Source: CAZPRQ01 sp964589415
GTDB lineage: Bacteria > Patescibacteriota > Doudnabacteria > UBA920
Direction of reading: 5' to 3'
DNA length: 11,225 nt
Assembly: GCA_964589415.1 (NCBI GenBank)
Contig: CAZPRQ010000040.1
Span: 1 to 11,225 of the forward strand
The notes under the pieces: model-generated
What the model was told of the DNA's origin: nothing
Database searches by the model: none
The model's input: only the letters and a program-made list of their open reading frames with translations
Translations under genes and position numbers: made by a program
Shown: positions 4,558-11,148 of the stretch, one piece after another
Position numbering within the stretch: the first letter of the stretch is position 1
Layout of the letters: each line of letters opens with the position of its first letter

Positions 4558-4643
4558 ATCACCCCATTCCTGCCAGGCAGAAGAATGGGGACCCCGATTT
4601 ATCACCCCATTCCTGCCAGGCAGAAGAATGGGGACCCCGACTT
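4558..4643. repeat. Tandem 43-bp repeat, two units, each a hairpin
   Basis: Units at 4558-4600 and 4601-4643 are nearly identical. Each contains CCCCATTC...GAATGGGG arms (4562-4590 and 4605-4633) around a CTGCC-A-GGCAG core, followed by ACCCC, which can pair with the GGGG before it. The repeat directly follows repeat copy B and precedes the lexA promoter region. No coding potential. Confidence 0.8.
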
Positions 4644-4721
4644 GGCCAAACGCGTAAGTCCTAATTGTACAAGTGTGGATAACTCTACCTGTTCGTTCGT
4701 TCACCAGTTAAATACGTGGGT

Positions 4722-4748
4722 TTGACATAAGGTGAACGATTGTATAAT
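4722..4748 (+). promoter_or_regulatory. lexA promoter
   Basis: TTGACA (4722-4727) and TATAAT (4743-4748) with a short 15-bp spacer. TAATAT at 4745-4750 would give 17 bp. The predicted start near 4756 leaves a leader of about 50 nt before the ATG at 4805. A pair of inverted GTTCACC (4699-4705) and GGTGAAC (4731-4737) brackets the -35 box. Confidence 0.65.
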
Positions 4749-4764
4749 ATACAAATACCAGTAC

Positions 4765-4782
4765 GGATAAATATATTTATCC
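4765..4782. promoter_or_regulatory. Palindrome in lexA leader, candidate LexA/SOS box
   Basis: GGATAAATATATTTATCC is a perfect 18-bp palindrome just downstream of the predicted lexA transcription start. This is a classic position for an autoregulatory operator. It does not match the E. coli (CTGT-N8-ACAG) or Firmicutes (GAAC-N4-GTTC) boxes. Confidence 0.5.
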
Positions 4783-4804
4783 AAATTATTAACTTTTAAA
4801 CCAT

Positions 4805-5422
4805 ATGCCAAACGACATTACGGACAGGCAAAAAGAGCTTTTACAGTTTATTATAAAACAGGTTCGCGAAAGCCAACTGCCCCCCAGCATTTCCGAAATG
4901 GCGGAATTTTTAAAAGTTAAGTCTAAAAACGCGGTAGCTAAACTGCTCGACGCCCTGGAAGAACAAGGTTTTATACGAACCAGCGGCAAGGCCAGGGGCA
5001 TAGAAGTTTTGGACTCTTTAGGCGACAGCTTGTTAAAAGGACTTATACGCGTTCCCATTTTGGGGAATATTCAGGCGGGCATCCCCCACTTGGCCGAAGA
5101 ACAAATAGAAGACTGGATAAACCTTCCATCTACGCTTATACGAGGACGCCGCGACGTATTCCTCCTCCGAGTACGCGGAGACAGCATGATTAACGCCGGA
5201 ATATTTGAAGGCGACCTGGTCATAGTAAAGCCTACCAAAGACGTACGCAACAACGACATAGTGGTTGCCCTTCTCCACGACGAAGCTACGGTAAAACGCT
5301 TTGTTCAAATTAAAAACCGCGCGTACCTAAAAGCCGAAAACCCGAAATACAAGAACATTTACCCCAAAGAAGAATGGATGATCCAAGGCAAGGTAGTGGG
5401 AGTAATTAGAAATTTGGAATAA
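4805..5422 (+). CDS. lexA: LexA repressor (SOS regulator, self-cleaving)
   Basis: A transcriptional repressor of DNA-damage genes that cleaves itself when stimulated by RecA filaments. The product is 205 aa, close to the 202 aa of E. coli LexA. The N-terminal winged helix (about 1-70) includes the PPSISEMAEFLKVKSKNAV recognition region. The C-terminal S24 peptidase-like domain has the cleavage site Ala91-Gly92 in GNIQAGIP, catalytic Ser127 in RGDSM and Lys164 in EATVKRF, all in the expected order and spacing. The ATG at 4805 gives the family's normal N-terminus; no Shine-Dalgarno is visible. It is probably autoregulated through the palindrome in its leader. A small Cys/His-rich gene follows after 74 bp, and the pair ends at a strong terminator. 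Confidence 0.97.
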   Translation: MPNDITDRQKELLQFIIKQVRESQLPPSISEMAEFLKVKSKNAVAKLLDALEEQGFIRTSGKARGIEVLDSLGDSLLKGLIRVPILGNIQAGIPHLAEEQIEDWINLPSTLIRGRRDVFLLRVRGDSMINAGIFEGDLVIVKPTKDVRNNDIVVALLHDEATVKRFVQIKNRAYLKAENPKYKNIYPKEEWMIQGKVVGVIRNLE

Positions 5423-5496
5423 TATTTTTACTAACGGGAATTTTAGCGAGACACTTTTTCTATCTCCCTAATTTATATTTACTAAGTGACAACTAC

Positions 5497-5688
5497 ATGT
5501 CTGAATTTCAAAAAATAAAACTAAATATTGTTTCCCAACTGCGCGGGCTGTGCGCCCACTGCGCTACCGGCAGAGCTGGGGAACACCGCTGCCCGGTACA
5601 GGAAATATCCGCACGCGTTCAGTCTATCCGCGGGGTACCGCTAATAGTTAATAGCCAATTTAAAGGGGTATTGTTTCCTAGGACATAA
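5497..5688 (+). CDS. Small Cys/His-rich protein downstream of lexA
   Basis: A 63-aa product with Cys19-x-His21-Cys22 and then His30-x-Cys32, a compact pattern that could bind a metal ion or Fe-S cluster. No family is recognised. The ATG is the first in frame, and no Shine-Dalgarno is visible. The stop codon overlaps the start of the 5687-5724 terminator, as expected for a real gene end, and it lies on the same strand as lexA with no terminator between. This makes an SOS-linked role possible but unproven. Its composition differs from the shadow frames around it, and the conserved-looking CxHC...HxC core favours a real gene. It is short, so confidence is moderate. Confidence 0.6.
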   Translation: MSEFQKIKLNIVSQLRGLCAHCATGRAGEHRCPVQEISARVQSIRGVPLIVNSQFKGVLFPRT

Positions 5689-5724
5689 AAAAACCGTCCC
5701 GCCAATGGAGGGACGGTTTTTTTT
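5687..5724. terminator. Strong bidirectional terminator
   Basis: A 14-bp stem with core ACCGTCCC/GGGACGGT, flanked by A7 and T8, loop GCCAATGGA. It serves the lexA side on the plus strand and the membrane-protein gene (stop at 5728) on the minus strand. Confidence 0.92.
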
Positions 5725-5727
5725 CGG

Positions 5728-5967
5728 CTATTTTGCCGAGTTGACTAAAAACTTTATAAAAGTTATTACTCCTTGCCATATACTCTTTAAAATGGGAATC
5801 GAGCCGGGCAGTATGAGAATAAGCACAATAATATATAAAAAGTCCTTTTTTACAACCCTAAATACAGAGTAAACCAAAGCCAGTGCCAAAGCCAAAGAAA
5901 TAAAAGGCCTTAGGTGAACAGGAAAATTATTTAAAAACTGCAAATACAAATCTTGTATTTCGCCCAT
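5728..5967 (-). CDS. Small two-helix membrane protein
   Basis: A 79-aa hydrophobic protein with two predicted membrane segments, about residues 20-38 (PFISLALALALVYSVFRVV) and 43-60 (FLYIIVLILILPGSIPIL), separated by a short basic KK turn. A third amphipathic stretch is at the C-terminus. No family is recognised. The ATG lies 5 bp after the stop of the upstream regulator gene on the same strand, so the two are almost certainly co-transcribed. The transcript ends at the terminator just past the stop codon. Confidence 0.68.
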   Translation of the reverse strand: MGEIQDLYLQFLNNFPVHLRPFISLALALALVYSVFRVVKKDFLYIIVLILILPGSIPILKSIWQGVITFIKFLVNSAK

Positions 5968-5972
5968 AGTGT

Positions 5973-6542
5973 TTATTTTTTCCTCTTGGTTACTTCGTCA
6001 ACCACGGTAAGGTAGCGATAATCAAATATATCCTTAATAAACTTATCAAAGGTATCGCGCCTTAACAAAAACTCATCCACTGACATTATACTATAATTTA
6101 TTTCCTGCGCCATAAGTTTTTCGGCGTTTTTTAGAAATTCATCCAATTTTTTTAAATTCACCTTTCCCACAATAAGCAAATCTACCGGCAAATTGGCGTA
6201 CCCTGTAAACAGGCCGGACAAAAAAGCCGCTTTTACCTCCCCTAGCCTGCGAATAGCAGAAAAAAGCTCGTCATTATACTTAGGGCCGTTTTTTAACAAG
6301 TACGACTTTATTTCCGGCAACAGCTTATACTTGGTATTTAAAATATAATACTTTTTTGTTTTTTTTAAAAAAACATGCAACTGACCTCGCTGCGCCAAAG
6401 AGTGTAATAGGTGGGTTGCCTTCAAATAAGGCAGTCCCAAACGCTTAGATATTTCCGTGGCAGAAAAACTTCTAACCGGAGCTGCCAGGAAAAAAGCCAT
6501 AATGAGGGATTCGTGTTTTGAAGCTATTAAATCGGCGAGCAT
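5973..6542 (-). CDS. Winged-helix regulator with degenerate nucleotidyltransferase-like domain
   Basis: A 189-aa protein. Residues 1-75 form a winged helix-turn-helix (FSATEISKRLGLPYLKATH as the likely recognition region). Residues 105-175 resemble the small nucleotidyltransferase (MNT-type) fold that follows such domains in archaeal and CPR proteins. The motif normally GS-x-ARG...D-x-D reads SGLFTGYANLPVDLLIVG here. Ser/Gly and one Asp (D121) remain but the paired Asp and the Arg are gone, so it is probably catalytically inactive. It likely acts as a DNA-binding regulator. It has an extended -10 promoter on the minus strand and lies divergent from the PP2C-like gene, with 207 bp between, which it could regulate. 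Confidence 0.75.
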   Translation of the reverse strand: MLADLIASKHESLIMAFFLAAPVRSFSATEISKRLGLPYLKATHLLHSLAQRGQLHVFLKKTKKYYILNTKYKLLPEIKSYLLKNGPKYNDELFSAIRRLGEVKAAFLSGLFTGYANLPVDLLIVGKVNLKKLDEFLKNAEKLMAQEINYSIMSVDEFLLRRDTFDKFIKDIFDYRYLTVVDEVTKRKK

Positions 6543-6572
6543 AAAACCTTAAAAGTTTAATCTTCGTTAGGT

Positions 6573-6581
6573 ATTATAGCA
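6573..6581 (-). promoter_or_regulatory. Extended -10 promoter of the regulator gene
   Basis: TGCTATAAT on the minus strand, a TGN-TATAAT extended -10, about 30 bp upstream of the ATG at 6542. The overlapping GCATATATATGC palindrome (6579-6590) could be an operator. Confidence 0.6.
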
Positions 6582-6654
6582 TATATATGCCATTTTCCAT
6601 ACCGCTTTTACGCGGCGGCGTGTGGCGGTCTTTCATTATTTTGCCAAAATAGGT

Positions 6655-6660
6655 TATAAT
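6655..6660 (+). promoter_or_regulatory. -10 box for the PP2C-like/CYTH unit
   Basis: Perfect TATAAT on the plus strand, 90 bp upstream of the ATG at 6750. No convincing -35 box is present. Confidence 0.45.
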
Positions 6661-6749
6661 ATAGCAAATTACAGACTAACGGCGCGCTAATTCGCTTTTT
6701 GGGTAATTTCCTAATCAGTCTCCTATTTGTGCGCCTTTTCACACATTAA

Positions 6750-8780
6750 ATGGATGAAATAGAAAGCCAGGTCGCTAAAATACAAATAGGCAATTTTAAA
6801 CGGACAAACAGCTTCGTTCACGTACTTGCCGAACGCTCATCCGGCTCGGACGCGGAACTGTATGTTATTGCGGAAATGCCGCTTCTAAATCCTGCGGCTT
6901 TAGATTCGGCCGAAAATATTTGCCTGTCCATTGCTGCCAGCCTAAAAAGGAGCTACAAAAGACCTCTCACATCGGCCAGTTTTGAAACTGCCGTCGCGGA
7001 AATAAATGACGAACTCGGCAAATTGGCCGAAATTGGACAAACCTCTTGGGTAGACAAATTAAACAGTATTATTGCCGTAAAAACTGGCAATGTTTTTCAT
7101 ATAACCACAACCGGAAAAATATATGCCTATTTAATGCGCGGCGGGGAATTTACGGACATTTCCTGCAGTTCGGGCAAACCGCACGTGCTTAAAACTTTTG
7201 AGAATTTAGCCTCTGGAAAAATTCGCCTTGGGGACATGATTATTCTTTCCACTGCACAACTGTTTAACAATTTGGCAATAGACCGCTTAAAAGAAATTTT
7301 AGAATCTCAAAATTTTCTCACGGCTTCGCAAACTATAATTGAAATACTAAAAGAAAATGCCGGCCCGGACACAGCCTTTGGTACAATTTTTAACCTCCAA
7401 ATACCCAAAGGACAAGCCGAAGAAGAAGATATAGACCTGGAAGACTATGTCGCAAATAAGCCAACCCAAGGCCGGCCCCTTATAGACAAAGTTAAGCAGC
7501 TGGCCTCCGTTTTCGCGCTTTTGGAGAGATTAAAACGCAAACCGCAGGTTGGCTTGCCTAAAATTGCTTTTTCCAGCAAATTAAAAAGCCTGGGTGGAAG
7601 TACAAAAGCCTTTTTTAGCAAGGGTCGGGGTTTTTGGACTGCCCTGGGAAAGGGAGCCGCGGCCGGTAAGCAAGTGCTTTCCATTTCCCAATTTAAAAAT
7701 TTCTCACCTTCCAAAAAATTCTTTTTTATTTCAGTTATCATTTTACTCATAGCGCTTACGGCTAACATTTTTATTTCCGCCGCGTACAAAAAATCCTCCG
7801 TCCGAGACACGCAGCTTCAGTCAAAACTGGATAATGTAAAAAGCCTGCTTGCCAAAGCGGAATCTTCCATGCTATACAATAACGAAACCGACGCCCGCTC
7901 CTATTTATTTGAAGCTATTAAGGAACTCCCACAGCCAAATGAAGTAAGCGACAAAATGCTGCCGGAATACGAAAAAACAAATGTCAGCATAAAAGAACTC
8001 CAAACTAAGGTGGAAAAAGTACGTGAAATTCAAGCACAAAGCCTGGGCGTGTTAGCAAATAGTGAAAATCTCATTCGCCTGCCAAAGTATTTAGCCATCC
8101 AAAGCGGTTCTGCATTGGTTTCATTTAACAAGGAAAGTGGAATTATTCAAGACGGCGCCATAACCTCCCCAGTAAAAATAGCCGGAAGTGAATTTGCTCG
8201 AGAAAACTTGGCGGTCATTTTTGACGGTCAAAGCCTATACGTATGGAATTTTAGCAACGGTACTGTGGGTCCGGCATTCAGTTTAAGTGTTCCTCAAAAC
8301 GACGCTCTGGCTGGCCTTGCTTACTACCCCACCAACAGCAGAATTTATGTCCTGGACTCAAAGGAAGGAAAAATATTAAACTACGCAGTAGGTACGCAAA
8401 CCTTGTCTAAACCCGTACTCTGGGCACAAAATATGGATTTAACCGGAGCCGTAGATATGGCAATAGACGGAGCCGTATATGTGCTAAATAAAAGCGGGGT
8501 CAGCAAATGGCAAAGCGGCAAACTGGCGGAATTTAACCAACCATTTTTATTGGATCCATTTTCCGGCAGCGGTAAAATATATACGGAGAAAGATTTTAAA
8601 TATTTATACGTTTTAGATACCGGAAAAAACCGAATCCTCATAATGGATAAGGCCGGAAATTTAATTGCCAGTTTAACCAGTTCGCAGTTTAAAGATTTGA
8701 AGGATTTTGCTGTAGACGAAAAAGCTTCGGTCATTTACGTTTTTACCGGAAGCGGCGAACTTTTAAAAGTCAATTTTTAA
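6750..8780 (+). CDS. PP2C-like (pseudo)phosphatase, membrane anchor, beta-propeller protein
   Basis: A 676-aa protein in three parts. Residues 1-220 resemble a PPM/PP2C domain: GDMIILSTAQLF near 161-172 stands where PP2C enzymes have GD-x-x-LL-x-TDGL, and PDTAFGTIF near 206-213 stands where they have DD-x-T. The metal-binding Asp-Gly is missing and N-terminal Asp motifs are not evident, so it is probably inactive or a binding module. A basic, low-complexity linker follows, then one membrane helix at about 325-346 (FFFISVIILLIALTANIFI). Residues 350-430 look like a coiled coil. The rest has repeated beta-strand units such as RIYVLDSKEGKIL and YLYVLDTGKNRILIMD, typical of NHL-type propellers. 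The N-terminus should be cytoplasmic and the propeller outside. It is probably co-transcribed with the CYTH gene 35 bp downstream. The precise role is unknown. Confidence 0.75.
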   Translation: MDEIESQVAKIQIGNFKRTNSFVHVLAERSSGSDAELYVIAEMPLLNPAALDSAENICLSIAASLKRSYKRPLTSASFETAVAEINDELGKLAEIGQTSWVDKLNSIIAVKTGNVFHITTTGKIYAYLMRGGEFTDISCSSGKPHVLKTFENLASGKIRLGDMIILSTAQLFNNLAIDRLKEILESQNFLTASQTIIEILKENAGPDTAFGTIFNLQIPKGQAEEEDIDLEDYVANKPTQGRPLIDKVKQLASVFALLERLKRKPQVGLPKIAFSSKLKSLGGSTKAFFSKGRGFWTALGKGAAAGKQVLSISQFKNFSPSKKFFFISVIILLIALTANIFISAAYKKSSVRDTQLQSKLDNVKSLLAKAESSMLYNNETDARSYLFEAIKELPQPNEVSDKMLPEYEKTNVSIKELQTKVEKVREIQAQSLGVLANSENLIRLPKYLAIQSGSALVSFNKESGIIQDGAITSPVKIAGSEFARENLAVIFDGQSLYVWNFSNGTVGPAFSLSVPQNDALAGLAYYPTNSRIYVLDSKEGKILNYAVGTQTLSKPVLWAQNMDLTGAVDMAIDGAVYVLNKSGVSKWQSGKLAEFNQPFLLDPFSGSGKIYTEKDFKYLYVLDTGKNRILIMDKAGNLIASLTSSQFKDLKDFAVDEKASVIYVFTGSGELLKVNF

Positions 8781-8787
8781 CTCCCAT

Positions 8788-8813
8788 CCCCTTTCTTCCT
8801 TAGGGGGTTTTTT
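8788..8813 (+). promoter_or_regulatory. Shine-Dalgarno inside a small hairpin before the CYTH gene
   Basis: CCCCT (8788-8792) pairs with AGGGG (8802-8806), followed by six T (8808-8813). AGGGGG (8802-8807) is also the only good Shine-Dalgarno for the ATG at 8816, at 8-nt spacing. The element could be a weak terminator, a translation switch or both. Confidence 0.45.
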
Positions 8814-8815
8814 AT

Positions 8816-9391
8816 ATGCCAATCAACAAAGAAATAGAAGTAAAATTCTTGGAAATTAACCAGCCCGCCATTGTGGCCAAGCTTTACAAAATGGGCGCTT
8901 TGGACAAAGGCGAAAAGCTGCTCAGGGAAACAATTTTCTACGACGCTGAAGGGAAATGGCTAAAAGCTAAGGAACAAAACGCGCCATCCAAGCTTATCCG
9001 CATACGGGAAAACGGGAAAGATATAAAAATAACGTACAAATGTCACTACCCGGGCTTGGCCGAAGCCGATGAAATAGAGTTTGAAATTCCAAATGCTGCC
9101 CGGGCTACCCAATTGCTAGAAAACATAGGCTTCCCGCCTTACCGCATCCAAGAACAGCGCCAGCACCAATTTTATTTCAATAATTGCATACTCGATTTTA
9201 AAACCTGGCCAAACGTGCCTACGTATTTGGAAATTGAAGGTGAAAGTTTGGAGAATTTAAAAAAAGTAGCACAGCAACTTGGGCTTAATTGGGAAAAACA
9301 TTCTACGCTGGATTCAGGCATGGTGCTGCAGCAAATTTATAACATACCAATTTTTACGTTAAAGGAGTTTGTTTTTCAGAAGCTATTTTAA
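8816..9391 (+). CDS. CYTH-domain protein (class IV adenylate cyclase/ThTPase-like)
   Basis: A 191-aa protein of the CYTH superfamily, whose members hydrolyse or cyclise triphosphate compounds inside a beta-barrel tunnel using divalent metal. The signature E-x-E-x-K is at residues 6-10 (EIEVK). Further tunnel motifs are LIRIRE near 61-66, KITYK near 72-76, and the C-terminal YLEIEGES near 139-146 with its acidic metal ligands. Length and spacing fit CyaB-type bacterial proteins, but the substrate (ATP, thiamine triphosphate, polyphosphate) cannot be told from the sequence. AGGGGG at -8 supports the start. The last codons (QKLF and stop) lie within the left arm of a 19-bp inverted repeat, so the native C-terminus may have been altered by insertion. 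Confidence 0.88.
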   Translation: MPINKEIEVKFLEINQPAIVAKLYKMGALDKGEKLLRETIFYDAEGKWLKAKEQNAPSKLIRIRENGKDIKITYKCHYPGLAEADEIEFEIPNAARATQLLENIGFPPYRIQEQRQHQFYFNNCILDFKTWPNVPTYLEIEGESLENLKKVAQQLGLNWEKHSTLDSGMVLQQIYNIPIFTLKEFVFQKLF

Positions 9392-9621
9392 AAATAATTT
9401 GTAGACGAAATTGTCAGAATTTCGACTTAAGCTGACACTGGCCAAGCCAGATGTCATTAAGAGTAAACGGGTTGGCGCAAATAAATTTTGCCTGTCCGCC
9501 ATAGCTTCAGCGAAGGCGGAATGTTTAATATAACAGACGAGCGGTCCCCCTTTGGGGGATTGAGACAAGTCGCGGATCCGCCTAAGGCGGAGCAGTCCGA
9601 AGTATTTTTAAAATAGCTTCT
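9378..9621. mobile_element. 244-bp segment with 19-bp perfect terminal inverted repeats (MITE-like)
   Basis: AGAAGCTATTTTAAAAATA (9378-9396) is exactly repeated in reverse complement at 9603-9621. The interior has no ORF of its own but many hairpins: TGTCAG...CTGACA (about 9412-9437), ACTGGC-CAA-GCCAGA (9437-9451), TCCGCC...GGCGGA (9495-9520), and 15-nt units TCCCCC-TTT-GGGGGA (9545-9559) and TCCGCC-TAA-GGCGGA (9577-9591). No clear target-site duplication is visible, so transposition is inferred only from the arms. The left arm contains the CYTH stop codon. Confidence 0.5.
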
Positions 9622-9882
9622 CACTAAAAAAACGGCCCCTGTGGACCGCTTACGAAAAATAAAACACACTATACCAAGGCGCCTCTCCGGCACCACCCAG
9701 AACCACCGTACCGAAATTATGGCAAGTATGCCATCAGCCAGACCCTCCCTTTCCAAACTTCGGCACACCATTTCCGAAAGTTTATCATTCGGAAGGAACT
9801 CAGAGCCCGAATGGGCATCTATTATATGCAATTCCTCCCCTTCTTGTAGTTGAGCAGCCGCGAGAATTTCATTTATGCTCAT
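9457..9882 (-). CDS. Hypothetical protein, C-terminal part probably not native
   Basis: A 141-aa frame whose start is supported by AAAGGTGG just upstream of the ATG at 9882. The first ~80 residues (MSINEILAAAQLQEGEELHI...) look like a normal small soluble protein with no recognised family. The frame then runs through an intrinsic terminator for the same strand (9626-9648) and into the hairpin-rich 244-bp repeat segment. The residues after about 80 are therefore unlikely to be native. Another frame has a TAA at 9652-9650 just before the terminator stem, so a frameshift near the end of the original gene is possible. It may be a truncated or decaying gene. It lies downstream of dus but is separated from it by a terminator hairpin. 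Confidence 0.4.
   Translation of the reverse strand: MSINEILAAAQLQEGEELHIIDAHSGSEFLPNDKLSEMVCRSLEREGLADGILAIISVRWFWVVPERRLGIVCFIFRKRSTGAVFLVRSYFKNTSDCSALGGSATCLNPPKGDRSSVILNIPPSLKLWRTGKIYLRQPVYS
9626..9648 (-). terminator. Intrinsic terminator inside the 9457-9882 frame
   Basis: Minus strand: CGGTCC pairs with GGGCCG (one U-G pair) around loop ACAG, followed by seven T (9632-9626). Its quality suggests the original gene ended just upstream. Confidence 0.7.
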
Positions 9883-9906
9883 ATTCCACCTTTGGCCTAT
9901 AGTATT

Positions 9907-9935
9907 TTAAAAACCGCCTTACGTCAAGGCGGTTT
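9907..9935 (-). terminator. Terminator downstream of dus
   Basis: AAACCGCCTT (9911-9920) pairs with AAGGCGGTTT (9926-9935), loop ACGTC. On the minus strand five T follow the stem. It separates dus from the small gene starting at 9882. Confidence 0.7.
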
Positions 9936-9983
9936 AAAATAAGCATTGTGTTGCTTTCTTCTTAAACATTTAAGAAACTATTT

Positions 9984-10021
9984 CTATCAACGTTGTTCGC
10001 AATTGCGAACGACGTTGATAG
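9984..10021. repeat. 38-bp near-perfect palindrome
   Basis: Arms of 19 bp with a single mismatch (T-G), centred on GCAATTGC; the outer part is CTATCAACGT...ACGTTGATAG. It lies 19 bp past the dus stop codon. It has no long T-run, so it is more like a repeat element or mRNA 3' stabilising stem than a classical terminator. It shares GCGAACGACGT with the window-end palindrome (11211-11221). Confidence 0.8.
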
Positions 10022-10039
10022 TTTTAAATACAGCAAGGT

Positions 10040-11065
10040 TTAACCGAGCATAATAGTTTTTTTATTTCCCAAATATGCTTCTACAATTTCCCGTGCCTGA
10101 GTGGTGTTTTCCACTTCCATTAGCTTAGCTCTTAGCTCGGCGGCGCCCGCAAAACCACTGCAGTAAGCTTTAAAATTCTTGCGCATATGAATAAAGGGCT
10201 TATGGCCGTTTAATTTTTTCTCATACAATTCCGCGTGCTCAAGCATGACTAACAGTCGCTCGGAAATTGTAGGGAACAGTTTCAAACTATTCCCTACATC
10301 TGCATTAAACAGCCAAGGGTTACCAAAAGCGCCGCGAGCTATCATAACCCCGTCTACTCCTGTTTCTGCTACGCGACTTAAAGCCTGCTCGCGGCTTGCA
10401 ATATCACCGTTGCCTAAAATTAGCGTTTGAGAACTTGCATGCGCGTTCCTAACTTCCACGGCTTTTCTTATTTCGTCCCAATGAGCCAGAACCTTGGACT
10501 TTTCTTTTTTTGTCCTACCATGTACGGTAATGGCCGCGGGAAAGGTTTCCAATAAATTGGCAATCCAACTTTGAGTTTCCGGCTGACTGTACCCAATACG
10601 GGTTTTCACCGAAACCGGCAGTTCTTTTTCATTTTCACCCTCAAAACCTGCAATCCAACCCGCTTTTGTAGCAAATATTATTTCCTGGGCCAGTTTTGGT
10701 TCGCGAATTAAATAAGCACAAGTTTGCTGAGCAATTTCCTTGTCCTGCGGACAGCCCATATTTATATCCACCCCATTAAAACCAAGCTCCCGAATAAGCT
10801 TAGCGGCATCATAAAACTTTTTGGGATCGCGGCCCCAAATTTGAGCAACAATAGGACGCTGGTTTTCCGTATAGGCTAAATCTATTAACAATTTTTTTCG
10901 CCCTTCCACATGCGCCAGACCCTCGGTGGACACAAACTCGGTAAACATAACACTGGGGCGCCCGTATTTGGCAAAAATTTCCCTAAAGCAAACATCCGTT
11001 ACCGCCTCCATGGGCGCTAACGCAAAAATAGGCTTGTGCAAATTTTGCCAGAAGTTATTTGTCAT
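10040..11065 (-). CDS. tRNA-dihydrouridine synthase (Dus family, DusB-like)
   Basis: An FMN-dependent enzyme that reduces uridine to dihydrouridine in the tRNA D-loop, using NADPH. It has 341 aa from the ATG at 11065; a TTG three codons upstream is less likely. The TIM-barrel motifs appear in order: LAPMEAVTD at the N-terminus (FMN binding), DINMGCPQ with the catalytic acid Cys105, SVKTRIGY with Lys154, TVHGRT with His182, GNGDI at about 218-222 and DGVMIARGAFGNPWLF (phosphate binding). A helical tRNA-binding domain follows. The segment after HGRT reads KKEKSK, unlike the usual R-x-Q-x-Y-x-G of DusB, so subgroup assignment is uncertain. It is probably monocistronic, with a hairpin and terminator downstream. 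Confidence 0.93.
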   Translation of the reverse strand: MTNNFWQNLHKPIFALAPMEAVTDVCFREIFAKYGRPSVMFTEFVSTEGLAHVEGRKKLLIDLAYTENQRPIVAQIWGRDPKKFYDAAKLIRELGFNGVDINMGCPQDKEIAQQTCAYLIREPKLAQEIIFATKAGWIAGFEGENEKELPVSVKTRIGYSQPETQSWIANLLETFPAAITVHGRTKKEKSKVLAHWDEIRKAVEVRNAHASSQTLILGNGDIASREQALSRVAETGVDGVMIARGAFGNPWLFNADVGNSLKLFPTISERLLVMLEHAELYEKKLNGHKPFIHMRKNFKAYCSGFAGAAELRAKLMEVENTTQAREIVEAYLGNKKTIMLG

Positions 11066-11148
11066 AACTTGCAAAGCTTACTACATTATTGACATATATT
11101 CAAGAATACCATTCGTCTTTTTCAATCAGCTCTGTAGTTACTCGATTC

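Noticed and set aside
4674..4682. Perfect DnaA box (TTATCCACA on the minus strand)
   Set aside because: It is a single box without a cluster, an unwinding element or a dnaA/dnaN neighbour; not enough for an origin.
9641..9853. 70-codon plus-strand frame and an alternate-frame peptide ending at 9650
   Set aside because: The plus frame is antisense to the minus-strand gene with a Shine-Dalgarno; the alternate frame is interrupted by stops and has no start.
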